Shown here piece by piece: positions 1 through 7,886 of a stretch of 33,200 nucleotides of DNA. Source of the stretch: an uncultured Spartobacteria bacterium (GTDB lineage: Bacteria; Verrucomicrobiota; Verrucomicrobiia; Chthoniobacterales; UBA6821); contig CAIKYN010000227.1 in assembly GCA_903831635.1 (NCBI GenBank), positions 1 to 33,200 on the forward strand, given 5' to 3'. Within the stretch, counting starts at the first letter, position 1, and every line of letters begins with the position of its first letter. The notes under the pieces were generated by a model that searched no databases, was not told the DNA's origin, and saw nothing but the letters and a program-made list of their open reading frames with translations. Both the position numbers and the translations under genes were made by a program.

Positions 1-1610
1 AGCACACCTTGGAAAACCAGAGTCCAAGTCACGGCTTCGAATCCTCCGACGCTCGTGTAGATGGTCGTCAGGACACCCATGATTACGACGCTCCAGCGGA
101 CATCTAGGCCTGTGGTTGCTGAGATTGCAATCGAAGGGAGCACGAGGACAATGCTTGATCTGCCGAAGGTCTGAAAGATGATCTGCAGAAAACTGGCAAT
201 CAGGCGGAGTGAAAGATTGAAGCGTCGTTCTAGGTACTCGAAGGTGGAGGTAATCTCCAACCTTCGGAGGATCGGATAGGTGATCCGTGACTGGAAGAAG
301 TACACAGGAATAAAAACGATCAGGGGAAAAAGCCAGACAAGGTTGGAGGCAAAGGCCAGTGCCGGAACCGCCATGAAGCTGATTGCACTGGCAGCGGTGG
401 CGAACATACTGATACCGGCGGCCCACCAGGGAGTCTGACGGTTACCGAGGGAGTATTCCGCTGCAGATTTCTGATTCCGGAAGTAGTAACCAATGTAACC
501 GATGAAGCAGAAGTAGAAGAGAATCATCAGATAATCGGCCCAGTTCAGGTTACGGGCCGTCCGGGGCGTGCTCACCTGAAGAATGCTAGAATTACCTTTT
601 CCTCCAAAGAGAAGAAGCGATCCATCCGATGACTTTACCAGGGAGGGATTGAGGACTTTCAGTGGTGTTCCGGCTTTTACCCAGGCATCGGTGACCACGT
701 GAAAGAGCAGGGTGGGGGACTCATTTTCTTGGTTCAGGACGAGTGGGTCCAGCACGCTGGGTGTTGTATCGGCTCCAAAGACGAATGTGTGAGCCTGTCC
801 CGAGGGGGCGGCTTTACCGGCGGCAAGTGCAATCGGCAGTTCGGCACCATGAGCCCATCCCGTGAGAGTCGTTCCTTCAGCAGGCTTACTACGGTAAAGG
901 AGAACATCCTTGGTTGCAACGAAACCACCGCCTCCGTCGGATGAGCGCCCCCCGATTACCTCAAGTAAATCATACTGAGCTGTCACCAAGGGAAGAATCG
1001 TTCCAGAACCCGGAAGATCAGGAAGCCGGTTCCATGCGGCTTTCTCATTGGAGAGATCCAATGTGAGTACGTCGCGGCGTGCTTGCGGTGAGGAGAGCGA
1101 AGAGGTTCCCCCGACAACATGAAGTTTCTCGCTGACGATTGCTGCACCGGCCCCGACGACAGGGAACGGTAACGGTGGGAGTTCCCTGCTTTCCAGATGG
1201 GTGCCGTTCCAGCTAACTGCGGTCACGCGGGAAGAGGGGACTCCGTCAACGAGGCCACCAGCCACGATCAGATCGTTGCCATGCTGTGCTGTCGCTCCCC
1301 AAGCTCTTCCACCGGGAAAGGGAATCTTTTTCCAAGATGAGCCCTTCTCTCCCATCGGAAGCACATAAGCCTCTGGCACGCACGTGCCTTCTTTACCAAT
1401 TCCACCCAACTCGAGAAGGACTCCACCGGAAGTTCCTCCCTCGATCCCGTTGCGAGAGGCGATCTCCGAGGGAGGAGAGGGGAGGGCAGATTGTTCGATC
1501 CTGACCTGTGTGTCCGCTTTATCCAAAACATCCGACGCCTGGAGGGGGTATGCGTGCAGGAGGAGCAGTAGGAATGCCGGGAGTGAAAAGGACAGGCGGG
1601 GAAATATCAT
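1..1610 (-). CDS. Kelch-domain / sodium:solute symporter fusion protein (C-terminus beyond window)
   Basis: The reading frame starts with ATG at 1610 and stays open to the left edge, giving 536 visible residues. Residues 1-25 look like a signal peptide (basic start, LLLLL core, cleavage near QAS). Residues about 50-345 resemble a kelch beta-propeller, with Gly-Gly blade motifs at 118-119, 167-168, 220-221 and 336-337. From about residue 357 the protein becomes a sodium:solute symporter (SSS family): hydrophobic helices, a small-residue stretch FATAASAISFM at 403-413, the YPILRRLEITSTFEYLERRF loop at 445-464 and YTSVGGFEAVTWTLVFQG near the end of the visible part. The propeller should be periplasmic and the symporter should span the inner membrane. 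Kelch domains of this sort include the sialic-acid mutarotase NanM, so a sugar or sialic-acid-like substrate is possible but unproven. Most of the transmembrane domain lies outside the window. A plausible promoter lies just upstream. Confidence 0.85.
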   Translation of the reverse strand, partial: MIFPRLSFSLPAFLLLLLHAYPLQASDVLDKADTQVRIEQSALPSPPSEIASRNGIEGGTSGGVLLELGGIGKEGTCVPEAYVLPMGEKGSSWKKIPFPGGRAWGATAQHGNDLIVAGGLVDGVPSSRVTAVSWNGTHLESRELPPLPFPVVGAGAAIVSEKLHVVGGTSSLSSPQARRDVLTLDLSNEKAAWNRLPDLPGSGTILPLVTAQYDLLEVIGGRSSDGGGGFVATKDVLLYRSKPAEGTTLTGWAHGAELPIALAAGKAAPSGQAHTFVFGADTTPSVLDPLVLNQENESPTLLFHVVTDAWVKAGTPLKVLNPSLVKSSDGSLLLFGGKGNSSILQVSTPRTARNLNWADYLMILFYFCFIGYIGYYFRNQKSAAEYSLGNRQTPWWAAGISMFATAASAISFMAVPALAFASNLVWLFPLIVFIPVYFFQSRITYPILRRLEITSTFEYLERRFNLSLRLIASFLQIIFQTFGRSSIVLVLPSIAISATTGLDVRWSVVIMGVLTTIYTSVGGFEAVTWTLVFQGV

Positions 1611-1639
1611 TGGTTGGGGGTGATGCACGGTAAACGTTA

Positions 1640-1668
1640 AGTCTAGAGGGCGCGGATACCTCGGTCAA
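1640..1668 (-). promoter_or_regulatory. Candidate sigma70-type promoter for the kelch/symporter gene
   Basis: Read on the minus strand, TTGACC (1668-1663) is followed by a 17-base spacer and TAGACT (1645-1640), about 30 bases before the ATG at 1610. This matches 5/6 and 4/6 of the -35 and -10 consensus with ideal spacing. The -35 box overlaps the stop codon of the preceding SGNH hydrolase gene. The call rests on consensus matching only. Confidence 0.4.
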
Positions 1669-2372
1669 TCGTCCTTCACGGCATTCGCAGCCACGTTGAT
1701 CCACTCGTCTGCCATGAGTTGGTGACCTGCCGCGGAAGGGTGAACTCCGTCCGGTATCCAGAATGAGGCGGGTGCTATGTTAAGTGCAGCATCAAAAAGT
1801 GGTTGCCATTCGATCACGTAAGTTCCGTGCTTTTCCGCAAGATCAACGACTGCCGAGGCAAAGTTCCCGACTTCGGAACTCCAGAGGTCCCAATCTTTGC
1901 CGATCTTGTCCTCGGGTAGAACAAAAGGAGTGCAGAGGATGATTTTGGTATCCGGAAGCTCTTTTCTGGTTAGAGAGAGAAGAAAGTCAAAGGTTTCACG
2001 GAAGAGTTCGAGGGTCACCAAGCTCTTGGGAGGGCGCCCATCGGTCCGGGGTGGAGGCGGGATGGTAAGTTCCACGACACTGGCGGCATCATTCACGCCC
2101 ACGAAAATAGTGAGAAGATCGGGGCGATGTGAGATGCAATCCTCCTCCCAACGGGGTGCTAAATCGGTGATCCTGTGACCATTGATTCCGCGATTGATAA
2201 AATTGACGGAATCCTGCGGGTGATCATAACCATAACGCGCGGCAATCAGACGGACATAGGTGTCCCCGAGTGAGTGGTTCACATCGCCTGTCCTGCTGCG
2301 ATCTCCATCTGTGATGGAGTCTCCAATAAAAAGAATCGTGCTTTCTTGTTTGAAAATGCGGGGCTGTTTCAT
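1665..2372 (-). CDS. SGNH/GDSL-family hydrolase (esterase)
   Basis: A 235-residue protein counted from the ATG at 2372. The frame stays open upstream to 2477, but the extra 35 residues are basic, unlike the family and not a signal peptide, so the internal start is preferred. The SGNH blocks are all present: nucleophile Ser19 in FIGDSITDG, Gly/Asn oxyanion residues in NRGINGHR (about 60-67), Asn94 in VGVND, and the catalytic Asp208/His211 pair in PDGVHPSAAGH. The family hydrolyses carboxyl esters, often acetyl groups on sugars. No signal peptide is visible, so a cytoplasmic location is expected. It sits upstream of, and on the same strand as, the kelch/symporter gene, with 54 bases between them, so removal of acyl groups from imported sugars is a reasonable guess. 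The substrate cannot be read from sequence. Confidence 0.85.
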   Translation of the reverse strand: MKQPRIFKQESTILFIGDSITDGDRSRTGDVNHSLGDTYVRLIAARYGYDHPQDSVNFINRGINGHRITDLAPRWEEDCISHRPDLLTIFVGVNDAASVVELTIPPPPRTDGRPPKSLVTLELFRETFDFLLSLTRKELPDTKIILCTPFVLPEDKIGKDWDLWSSEVGNFASAVVDLAEKHGTYVIEWQPLFDAALNIAPASFWIPDGVHPSAAGHQLMADEWINVAANAVKDD

Positions 2373-2403
2373 AACTGATTTTAGCTGTTTGCAGGGATAT
2401 TGT

Positions 2404-2422
2404 GATCGATGTTTTGATCGAT
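2404..2422. repeat. Paired GATCGAT motif in the divergent intergenic region
   Basis: Two copies of GATCGAT (2404-2410 and 2416-2422) are separated by five bases, GTTTT. Each contains the palindrome ATCGAT, so the site also reads as an inverted repeat. It lies in the 164-base space between the divergent SGNH hydrolase and esterase genes, 32 bases upstream of the hydrolase start. It could be an operator for a dimeric regulator; no regulator gene is adjacent. Confidence 0.3.
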
Positions 2423-2536
2423 TGCTAAAGTAAAAATCATTGCTACACCTCAGCCTAAAGGGAAGTGCATGTTTCATCAGAGTTGATTGGATTGCATTTG
2501 AATGATTCCCGCGTCAGTTTTTGTAACATTCGAGCC

Positions 2537-3445
2537 ATGATGATCCGAGCGGCCTTAATCATTCTTAGCCTGTGTTCGTTGATGCGGGGTTCCTCTTTAT
2601 TACCAGAAGGAGTAACTGTCACCCGAGATCATGATGGCGAGACTCCGGGCGTCGAGTCGTGGTCGATTGTCAGTCCCTACCAGCAGGGCACGAACAAGGT
2701 CGAGGTGCTGCTACCGCCCCATCTTGATCCAAACCGCAAATACCCAGTGGTGTACTGCCTCCCCGTCAATGCGGGTACCATGGGAAACTGGGGGCATCCC
2801 TTGACTGAAGCGATCAGGTGTAGGCTTGCCGATAAATACCAGGCGATCTTTGTGACCCCTTCTTTCACTACGCTCCCTTGGTATGGAAATAACCCCGAGA
2901 ATCCACTCTTTCGGCAGAACGACCATATCACCAAGGCGGTGATGCCTTTTATCGAAAGCCATTATCCGGTGTTAGATTTCTATAGTGCGCCATCACCCTC
3001 ACAATCCTCACCAAATTATTTGATCGGTTTCAGTAAATCGTCCTTGGGAGCCCTTGCTCTTTTCTTCAACAACCCTGACAAATTCCGCTCGGTGGCAGTT
3101 TTTGAGAGCTGGTATGGGCAGCCGAATGATCTCCAGTGGAATACTTGGGGGTTCAAGGAATGTTACGGAACAAGAGCTAACTACGACCTGTACGATCCCC
3201 AGTTGCTGATAGCCAAACGTGCGGGCGAGTTTGCTAATGGTCCTTCGAGAATCACTGTGCTGGGCGGCGGTCCTGGTCCGAGAGTTGGTGTCGATCAGCT
3301 GTTGGGATTACTACGCGACAAATCGGTTCCACATATCGAGATCTGGGATCGCACCATGAGCCATGATTGGCGGAGCGGCTGGATGCCGTTGGCAGTCGCC
3401 TCACTCTTTGCGCCTCCCGGGGACGCTCCGGCTCCCACGAAATAG
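2537..3445 (+). CDS. Secreted esterase, alpha/beta-hydrolase (esterase D / PF00756-like)
   Basis: A 302-residue protein from ATG 2537. The frame stays open to an ATG at 2465, but the chosen start places a signal peptide (MMIRAALIILSLCSLMRGSS) at the N-terminus. The fold markers are a strand and turn at PVVYCLPVNAG (about 70-80), a nucleophile elbow at GFSKSSLG with Ser166 as likely nucleophile, and a likely catalytic His276 in SHDWRSGW, the HDW context usual for esterase D-like enzymes. The family includes feruloyl/acetyl xylan esterases, S-formylglutathione hydrolase and trehalose mycolyltransferases; the signal peptide favours an envelope role in removing ester groups from polysaccharide or organic substrates. 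It is divergent from the SGNH hydrolase and convergent with the nitroreductase gene 26 bases downstream. Confidence 0.75.
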   Translation: MMIRAALIILSLCSLMRGSSLLPEGVTVTRDHDGETPGVESWSIVSPYQQGTNKVEVLLPPHLDPNRKYPVVYCLPVNAGTMGNWGHPLTEAIRCRLADKYQAIFVTPSFTTLPWYGNNPENPLFRQNDHITKAVMPFIESHYPVLDFYSAPSPSQSSPNYLIGFSKSSLGALALFFNNPDKFRSVAVFESWYGQPNDLQWNTWGFKECYGTRANYDLYDPQLLIAKRAGEFANGPSRITVLGGGPGPRVGVDQLLGLLRDKSVPHIEIWDRTMSHDWRSGWMPLAVASLFAPPGDAPAPTK

Positions 3446-3471
3446 GCTGATTGACTCGCCCTGTTAGGGGC

Positions 3472-4179
3472 TTACTCCACAAACCTCGTGAATGAAGTCG
3501 CAGGATCCCTTTCTGTACGAAGGGTATTCTCGATTTTTGAGGAATCTTCGTAACCAAGCGCCATCCCGCAGACGAGCATCTGCTGGTCCGAGATTTTCAG
3601 GTGCCGGGCGATGATTCTGTGGTATTTGCAGAAAGCAGCTTGGGGACAGGTATCAAGCCCTCGGGCCTGCGCGGCGATCATGACATTCTGAAGAAACATG
3701 CCGTAGTCTAGCCAGCTCCCCTGGCCCATGATCCGATCGATGGTGAAGAAGAGTCCGACCGGCGCATCGAAGAAAGTGTAGTTACGAGCAAATTGCAGTT
3801 CCATCCGTTCACGCTCTCCCTTGGTGATGCCCAGAAGTCCGTAGAGATCGTAGCCAACCTTACGGCGCCGATCGATGTAGGGAGGCACCCATTTGTCCGG
3901 GTAGTAGGAGTATTCCTGTGTGTGCTCCGCATCTCGGACGGGATCGAGTGCTGTTTCGACGAGCTCCTTGGAGAGAGCTTCCTTTTTCTCACCCGTGACG
4001 ACGATGGTCTGCCACGGTTGGGTATTCGTTCCGGAGGGGGCTCGAGCCGCAACATCCAGGATCTCCAGAATGGTCTGATTCGGCACAGGCGTCGGTAGGA
4101 AGGCCCGCACAGAACGCCTTCCTCGGATGGTTTCATCAACGATGCATGAGATTTTAACTTTAGGGTCTAAATCGCTCAT
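3472..4179 (-). CDS. Nitroreductase-family FMN oxidoreductase
   Basis: A 235-residue cytoplasmic protein from ATG 4179. The N-terminal third has the flavin-binding signature of the nitroreductase family: RGRRSVRAF (about 20-28) followed by ARAPSGTNTQPWQ. The C-terminal part has the typical helix around DYGMFLQNVMIAAQARGLDTCPQAAF and the phrase MALGYED that contacts FMN. Family members are NAD(P)H-dependent FMN homodimers reducing nitroaromatics, quinones or enones; the natural substrate cannot be read here. It lies 54 bases downstream of the GH1 gene on the same strand, separated from it by a short heptamer array. Confidence 0.85.
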   Translation of the reverse strand: MSDLDPKVKISCIVDETIRGRRSVRAFLPTPVPNQTILEILDVAARAPSGTNTQPWQTIVVTGEKKEALSKELVETALDPVRDAEHTQEYSYYPDKWVPPYIDRRRKVGYDLYGLLGITKGERERMELQFARNYTFFDAPVGLFFTIDRIMGQGSWLDYGMFLQNVMIAAQARGLDTCPQAAFCKYHRIIARHLKISDQQMLVCGMALGYEDSSKIENTLRTERDPATSFTRFVE

Positions 4180-4200
4180 CGGTTTTCTCTGTCTCTCTAA

Positions 4201-4228
4201 AAGCCTTCAGTCTTCAGCCTAGAAACCT
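4201..4228. repeat. Heptamer-period intergenic array (copy 1)
   Basis: Four successive 7-base units on the plus strand: AAGCCTT, CAGTCTT, CAGCCTA, GAAACCT. It starts five bases after the stop codon of the upstream GH1 gene (minus strand). The same arrangement, at the same distance from a stop codon, recurs at 26801-26828 behind oppC. Confidence 0.6.
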
Positions 4229-4233
4229 CTTTT

Positions 4234-5571
4234 TCATGGCTCCGGATACGCTTTGATGAAATTTTTATACCAAAAAGCGGAAGGGGAAGGGATACGATCA
4301 TGCGTGGTTGGATCAAAGGAGAAGAGTCCGAATTTTGGCGTCCAACCCTCGGTCCACTCATAGTTGTCGACCAAGGTCCATGGGAAGTAGCCACGCACAT
4401 CCACGCCCTCGTTCATGGCACGTCGCATTTGGGCGATATGCTCGCGGAAATAGCGGATCGACTTCTGTCCGCTCTGGGTACCGATGCCGTTTTCCGAGAT
4501 CACGATTGGCTTGTGATAGCGACTCCAAATCTGTCGGAGCACATGATAGAGACCAGTCGGTGCGATCTCCCAACCGAGCTGCGTGTATTGGGAGTTATGC
4601 TCTCCGACGGGACGGAAGAGAAAGCGCAGGAGACTGCACTGCTGGGCGTAGTAATAGTTGACGCCGATCAGATCACAGGTGTCGGCTACCATATCGAGGT
4701 GGTCGTAGTTCTGATGCAGCATTAGGTGATAGACGGAACGGGTCGGATCGGCATAGGTCGCCTTCCTCCAGTAGGGCAGCGAGTAGATTCCCATCACCAA
4801 CGCATCAGGTCGTTCCTCCCTGACGATGGCTGCTGCATCACGGAACATCTCTGCCGAAACCTGCATCGCCCTCTTGTAAGAACCTGGGTGGACCAGTAGT
4901 CCCGGCGGCCAGTGGGCTCCGATCCATCCAAGCTGAAGGGCTCCGTTCGGCTCATTCTGCGGAACATAGATGCGCACATCGGACTTGGTAGCCCTCACTA
5001 CACGGCGCACATGAGCCTGCCAGGCTGAGCGGATGTCTGGATTGAGGAAATTGGCCCTAGACTTATCCTTGGAATAGATCCAATCGGGAAAGGTGAAATG
5101 CCAGAGCGTGATGATTGGCTCAATCCCAGCCTCCCTGCATTTATGGGCCATCTCAGCATAGCGTGCCAGAGCCGCTTCATTGATCTCACCCCGACGGGGT
5201 TCCACGCGCGCCCAATCAACCCCGAAGCGGAAATGATTCACTCCCAGAAATTTGACGGCAGCCAAATCCTTGTCGAACTGGCTCCAGGAGAAGACGGCAG
5301 TGTCCCCTCGGACGGGAGCTCTTCCCTCTTCTGCAAAACGGTCCCAGTCGGTCTTGAAATACCATTTCGATCCCGGAACGTATCCCTTATCCTCGTTCTG
5401 GAACGGAGCTGTGGAAGTGCCCCACCAGAAGGGTTCCTTGGGTAATTTTTTTGTTACCACGGCACTTGCGGGAGGCGTGTAATGGCGCGGTGCCATGATG
5501 CATCCAGGGAGGAGCAGGATGGATGGGAGAAGCGTTCCCAGGAGGAGGCTGCGGATGGTTGCTTGATGCAT
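4234..5571 (-). CDS. Glycoside hydrolase family 1 lipoprotein (beta-glucosidase-like), copy A
   Basis: A 445-residue protein beginning with a lipoprotein signal (LLPSILLLPGC, lipidated Cys24), so it should be anchored on the outside of the inner membrane or at the cell surface. The GH1 active-site elements are in order: Gln58 in GTSTAPFQNE, the WHFTFPDW motif with His158, acid/base Glu207 in PQNEPNG, the NYYY tyrosine at about 305-308, nucleophile Glu360 in VISENGIG, and PWTLVDNYEW near 396-405. GH1 enzymes are retaining beta-glycosidases on glucosides, galactosides or 6-phospho sugars. Secreted lipoprotein members are less common than cytoplasmic ones. A paralogue of equal length lies divergently at 6540. 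Only 39 bases separate its start from the next gene, so promoters must overlap coding DNA. The substrate is unknown. Confidence 0.85.
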   Translation of the reverse strand: MHQATIRSLLLGTLLPSILLLPGCIMAPRHYTPPASAVVTKKLPKEPFWWGTSTAPFQNEDKGYVPGSKWYFKTDWDRFAEEGRAPVRGDTAVFSWSQFDKDLAAVKFLGVNHFRFGVDWARVEPRRGEINEAALARYAEMAHKCREAGIEPIITLWHFTFPDWIYSKDKSRANFLNPDIRSAWQAHVRRVVRATKSDVRIYVPQNEPNGALQLGWIGAHWPPGLLVHPGSYKRAMQVSAEMFRDAAAIVREERPDALVMGIYSLPYWRKATYADPTRSVYHLMLHQNYDHLDMVADTCDLIGVNYYYAQQCSLLRFLFRPVGEHNSQYTQLGWEIAPTGLYHVLRQIWSRYHKPIVISENGIGTQSGQKSIRYFREHIAQMRRAMNEGVDVRGYFPWTLVDNYEWTEGWTPKFGLFSFDPTTHDRIPSPSAFWYKNFIKAYPEP

Positions 5572-5610
5572 TGATTAAGGCCTAGTAACTAACAGGGAAG
5601 GCAATCCTTC

Positions 5611-6543
5611 ATGAAGCATTCTTTCCTTCTTTGTATTTTTCTTCTGCTGCTGGTCTCTTCAGGGCGATCGGAAATGGATATGGATGCTAAACGCCTCATG
5701 CCGGATACCATTTTCATGAATGATGGAAAGGTTCTTCACGGCCTGATCCTCAGGAATGATGCGCAGAAGGTGACCTTGCAGCAAAAAATGGGGGAAGTGG
5801 AGATCCCCAAGAGTGGTATCCGTCGCATCGATGACGAGCCTGATTTGGGAGTCTATTTTGCCGACATCGTTGATCCTGGAACGCTTCCCCCGTGGCGGAT
5901 GATCGTTCAGGACCTGCGTACTGATGACAGCATCAAATCCTTCAGGCAGATTCCTGCAACAACCATCGACAATGGTTATCTCAAGGATATTCCCTATCTC
6001 TCCTTCAAGATCAACGAACGGACGGAGATGAATGTCTACGGCGATCCTAATCACCCAGTCTGCATTGAGTTCGGTATTTACGAACGAGGGGAAAAGATCA
6101 CCCAGTTCAAGAAAATCATCCGTGCTTACCTTGCGGGCATTCTTACCAACAGAAAAGAGGTTGGGGCCCTCTACTCCCTGCATGAAAAGGGAGGCCAGAT
6201 TCGAGTAAAAAACTTTATTTTTAAGGTCACGCCGCCAGATGCACCCGACGCCTACGGAGGTTGGTGGATCGCGATTTATGATCCTTCGCGCCTCGAGAAG
6301 GCACGAATTCCCGACGCAGTGTATCGAAAAGTTACACTCCCCTTTGATGAGGTGAATAATCACTTTGGGAGACTCCGTTTGGACCGAATCATGTCGAATG
6401 ATCAGTTCCTAGCTGCCACCCGCATGAATTGGAATAGCGCCATCCCCGATCTGCGTGGGTTTTACCGCAACAGAGTGGGAGATCTGGAACTTCTTGTTCC
6501 GTCATTTATGAAGAAAAAACCTTCACCCACACCTCAGCCATGA
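5611..6543 (+). CDS. Secreted protein of unknown function
   Basis: A 310-residue protein that I do not recognise. Residues 1-20 form a clear signal peptide (MKHSFLLCIFLLLLVSSGRS). Residues about 33-75 (FMNDGKVLHGLILRNDAQ through IPKSGIRRIDD) look like a small beta-barrel module: short alternating strands around a DGK-x-x-x-G-x-I turn, resembling SH3/Sm-like modules of secreted proteins. The remainder is mixed, with a helical stretch around 165-190 and aromatic strands such as GGWWIAIYDP at about 220-230. There is no transmembrane helix after the signal and no catalytic motif. The stop overlaps the ATG of the following GH1 gene by four bases, so it is probably co-translated with that lipoprotein. 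A weak purine-rich stretch, AGGGAAGG, precedes the ATG at 11 bases' distance. Confidence 0.75.
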   Translation: MKHSFLLCIFLLLLVSSGRSEMDMDAKRLMPDTIFMNDGKVLHGLILRNDAQKVTLQQKMGEVEIPKSGIRRIDDEPDLGVYFADIVDPGTLPPWRMIVQDLRTDDSIKSFRQIPATTIDNGYLKDIPYLSFKINERTEMNVYGDPNHPVCIEFGIYERGEKITQFKKIIRAYLAGILTNRKEVGALYSLHEKGGQIRVKNFIFKVTPPDAPDAYGGWWIAIYDPSRLEKARIPDAVYRKVTLPFDEVNNHFGRLRLDRIMSNDQFLAATRMNWNSAIPDLRGFYRNRVGDLELLVPSFMKKKPSPTPQP

Positions 6544-7880
6544 AGAGCTTTCCCATGATCGCGGCGGTATTTCCGCTCCTGCTCCTCGGGGGGTGCGCCA
6601 TTCATCCCCTGGGCGCTCTGGACAAGGCTCCACGCCATCAGGCGGAAAAGCTCACGGGCTATGCCCCCTTCGCCTGGGGGATCTCCACCAGCAGCCTCCA
6701 GTATGAAAACAAAGCGGTGCAACCCGGAGATCCTAACTACTATGTCCGCGACTGGGATCTGCTGGTGCAGCATAAAAAGGCTCCTGTAGTCGGGGATGCA
6801 CTTTATTCCTGGAGTGATTTTGACAAGGATCTTGCCGCTCTCAAAAAGATCGGGGTGACCCACTACCGATTCAGCATAGAATGGGCCCGCGTCGAGCCCC
6901 ATCCGGGTCAATATAACGAACGGGCAGTCCGAGGATATGTCCAGATGTGCCGCAAACTCAAGGAGGCGGGAATAGAGCCCGTGGTCACGCTCTGGCACTT
7001 CACCTTCCCCGCGTGGTTGACCGATACCAAGGACAGCGAAAAGACCAACTGGCTTCACCCGCTTGCCCGCGAACGTTGGAATCTTTACGTCAAGAAGATG
7101 GTCCGAGCGACCGCTCCCTTCACAACTTTCTATGCCCCTGAGAATGAGCCCAATGGACAGGTCCTTACCGCCTACATCATCGGTCTCTGGCCTCCCTGCC
7201 ATACCTTTGATTTCAAGGGGTATCAAGCCGCGACAATCGCCAGTGCCGACATGTTTCGTGATGCCGCCGCCCGGATCAAGGAGGTGAAACCTTCGGCCAA
7301 GGTGCTCAGCGTCGAGGCACTTCCCTGGTGGGAGCACGCGCCGCTTGATCCCGGAGGCCTCCTCTACAACACGGTGATGCATGCCAATTTCGATCATTTG
7401 GACCGCATCTATGACGTCTGCGACATCATCGGATTCAACTACTACTACAGCCAGATGGCCGGCCCGCTTAGTCTCCTTTCTGAGGGAGCGCGTCATGGTC
7501 ATCACTACACGATGATGGGATGGAGAATCGACCCCGCCGCCCTCGGCAAGCAGATCCGCTACGTCGGCAAGCGCTACGACAAGCCGATGATGATCACGGA
7601 AAACGGGGTTGCCACCACGGATGAAAAGAAGCGCCTCTCCTATCTCCACGACCACATTGCGCAGGTTCGCAAGACCATGGATGAGGGTTACGATGTGAAG
7701 GGGTATTTTGTCTGGTCGCTGGCGGACAACTACGAGTGGCACTACGGTTATGTACCGAAGTTCGGCCTCTCAAGCATGGATTCCTCCAACAAGGTCAGGA
7801 TCCTCAAGCCGGCCGCCTACTATTACCGCGACGTCATTCGTGCATCCAATCGGGCTCAAAAGGTAACCCCACTGAACTGA
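6540..7880 (+). CDS. Glycoside hydrolase family 1 lipoprotein (beta-glucosidase-like), copy B
   Basis: A 446-residue paralogue of the GH1 at 4234-5571. The lipoprotein signal ends in LLLLGGC (Cys19). The GH1 catalytic set is complete: Gln54 in SSLQYE, WHFTFPAW with His153, acid/base Glu203 in APENEPNG, a NYYY motif at 300-303, nucleophile Glu354 in MITENGVAT, and WSLADNYEW in the last quarter. The two copies share unusual family variants (WHFTFP instead of the common HWDLP-like motif, and DFDKDLAA before the first conserved barrel strand), so they look like a duplication within one GH1 branch. The gene starts inside the stop codon of the preceding gene and ends six bases before ldhA. Predicted role: outward-facing hydrolysis of beta-linked oligosaccharides, substrate unknown. 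Confidence 0.85.
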   Translation: MKSFPMIAAVFPLLLLGGCAIHPLGALDKAPRHQAEKLTGYAPFAWGISTSSLQYENKAVQPGDPNYYVRDWDLLVQHKKAPVVGDALYSWSDFDKDLAALKKIGVTHYRFSIEWARVEPHPGQYNERAVRGYVQMCRKLKEAGIEPVVTLWHFTFPAWLTDTKDSEKTNWLHPLARERWNLYVKKMVRATAPFTTFYAPENEPNGQVLTAYIIGLWPPCHTFDFKGYQAATIASADMFRDAAARIKEVKPSAKVLSVEALPWWEHAPLDPGGLLYNTVMHANFDHLDRIYDVCDIIGFNYYYSQMAGPLSLLSEGARHGHHYTMMGWRIDPAALGKQIRYVGKRYDKPMMITENGVATTDEKKRLSYLHDHIAQVRKTMDEGYDVKGYFVWSLADNYEWHYGYVPKFGLSSMDSSNKVRILKPAAYYYRDVIRASNRAQKVTPLN

Positions 7881-7886
7881 GTCCTT

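Noticed and set aside
3446-3471. Small hairpin CCCT-GTT-AGGG between the convergent esterase and nitroreductase genes
   Set aside because: Only four base pairs and no T-run on either strand; too weak to call a terminator.
6534-7742. A 402-codon open frame on the minus strand opposite GH1 copy B
   Set aside because: The plus frame has a lipobox and all GH1 catalytic motifs; the antisense frame has no recognisable motif and is a by-product of GC-biased codons.
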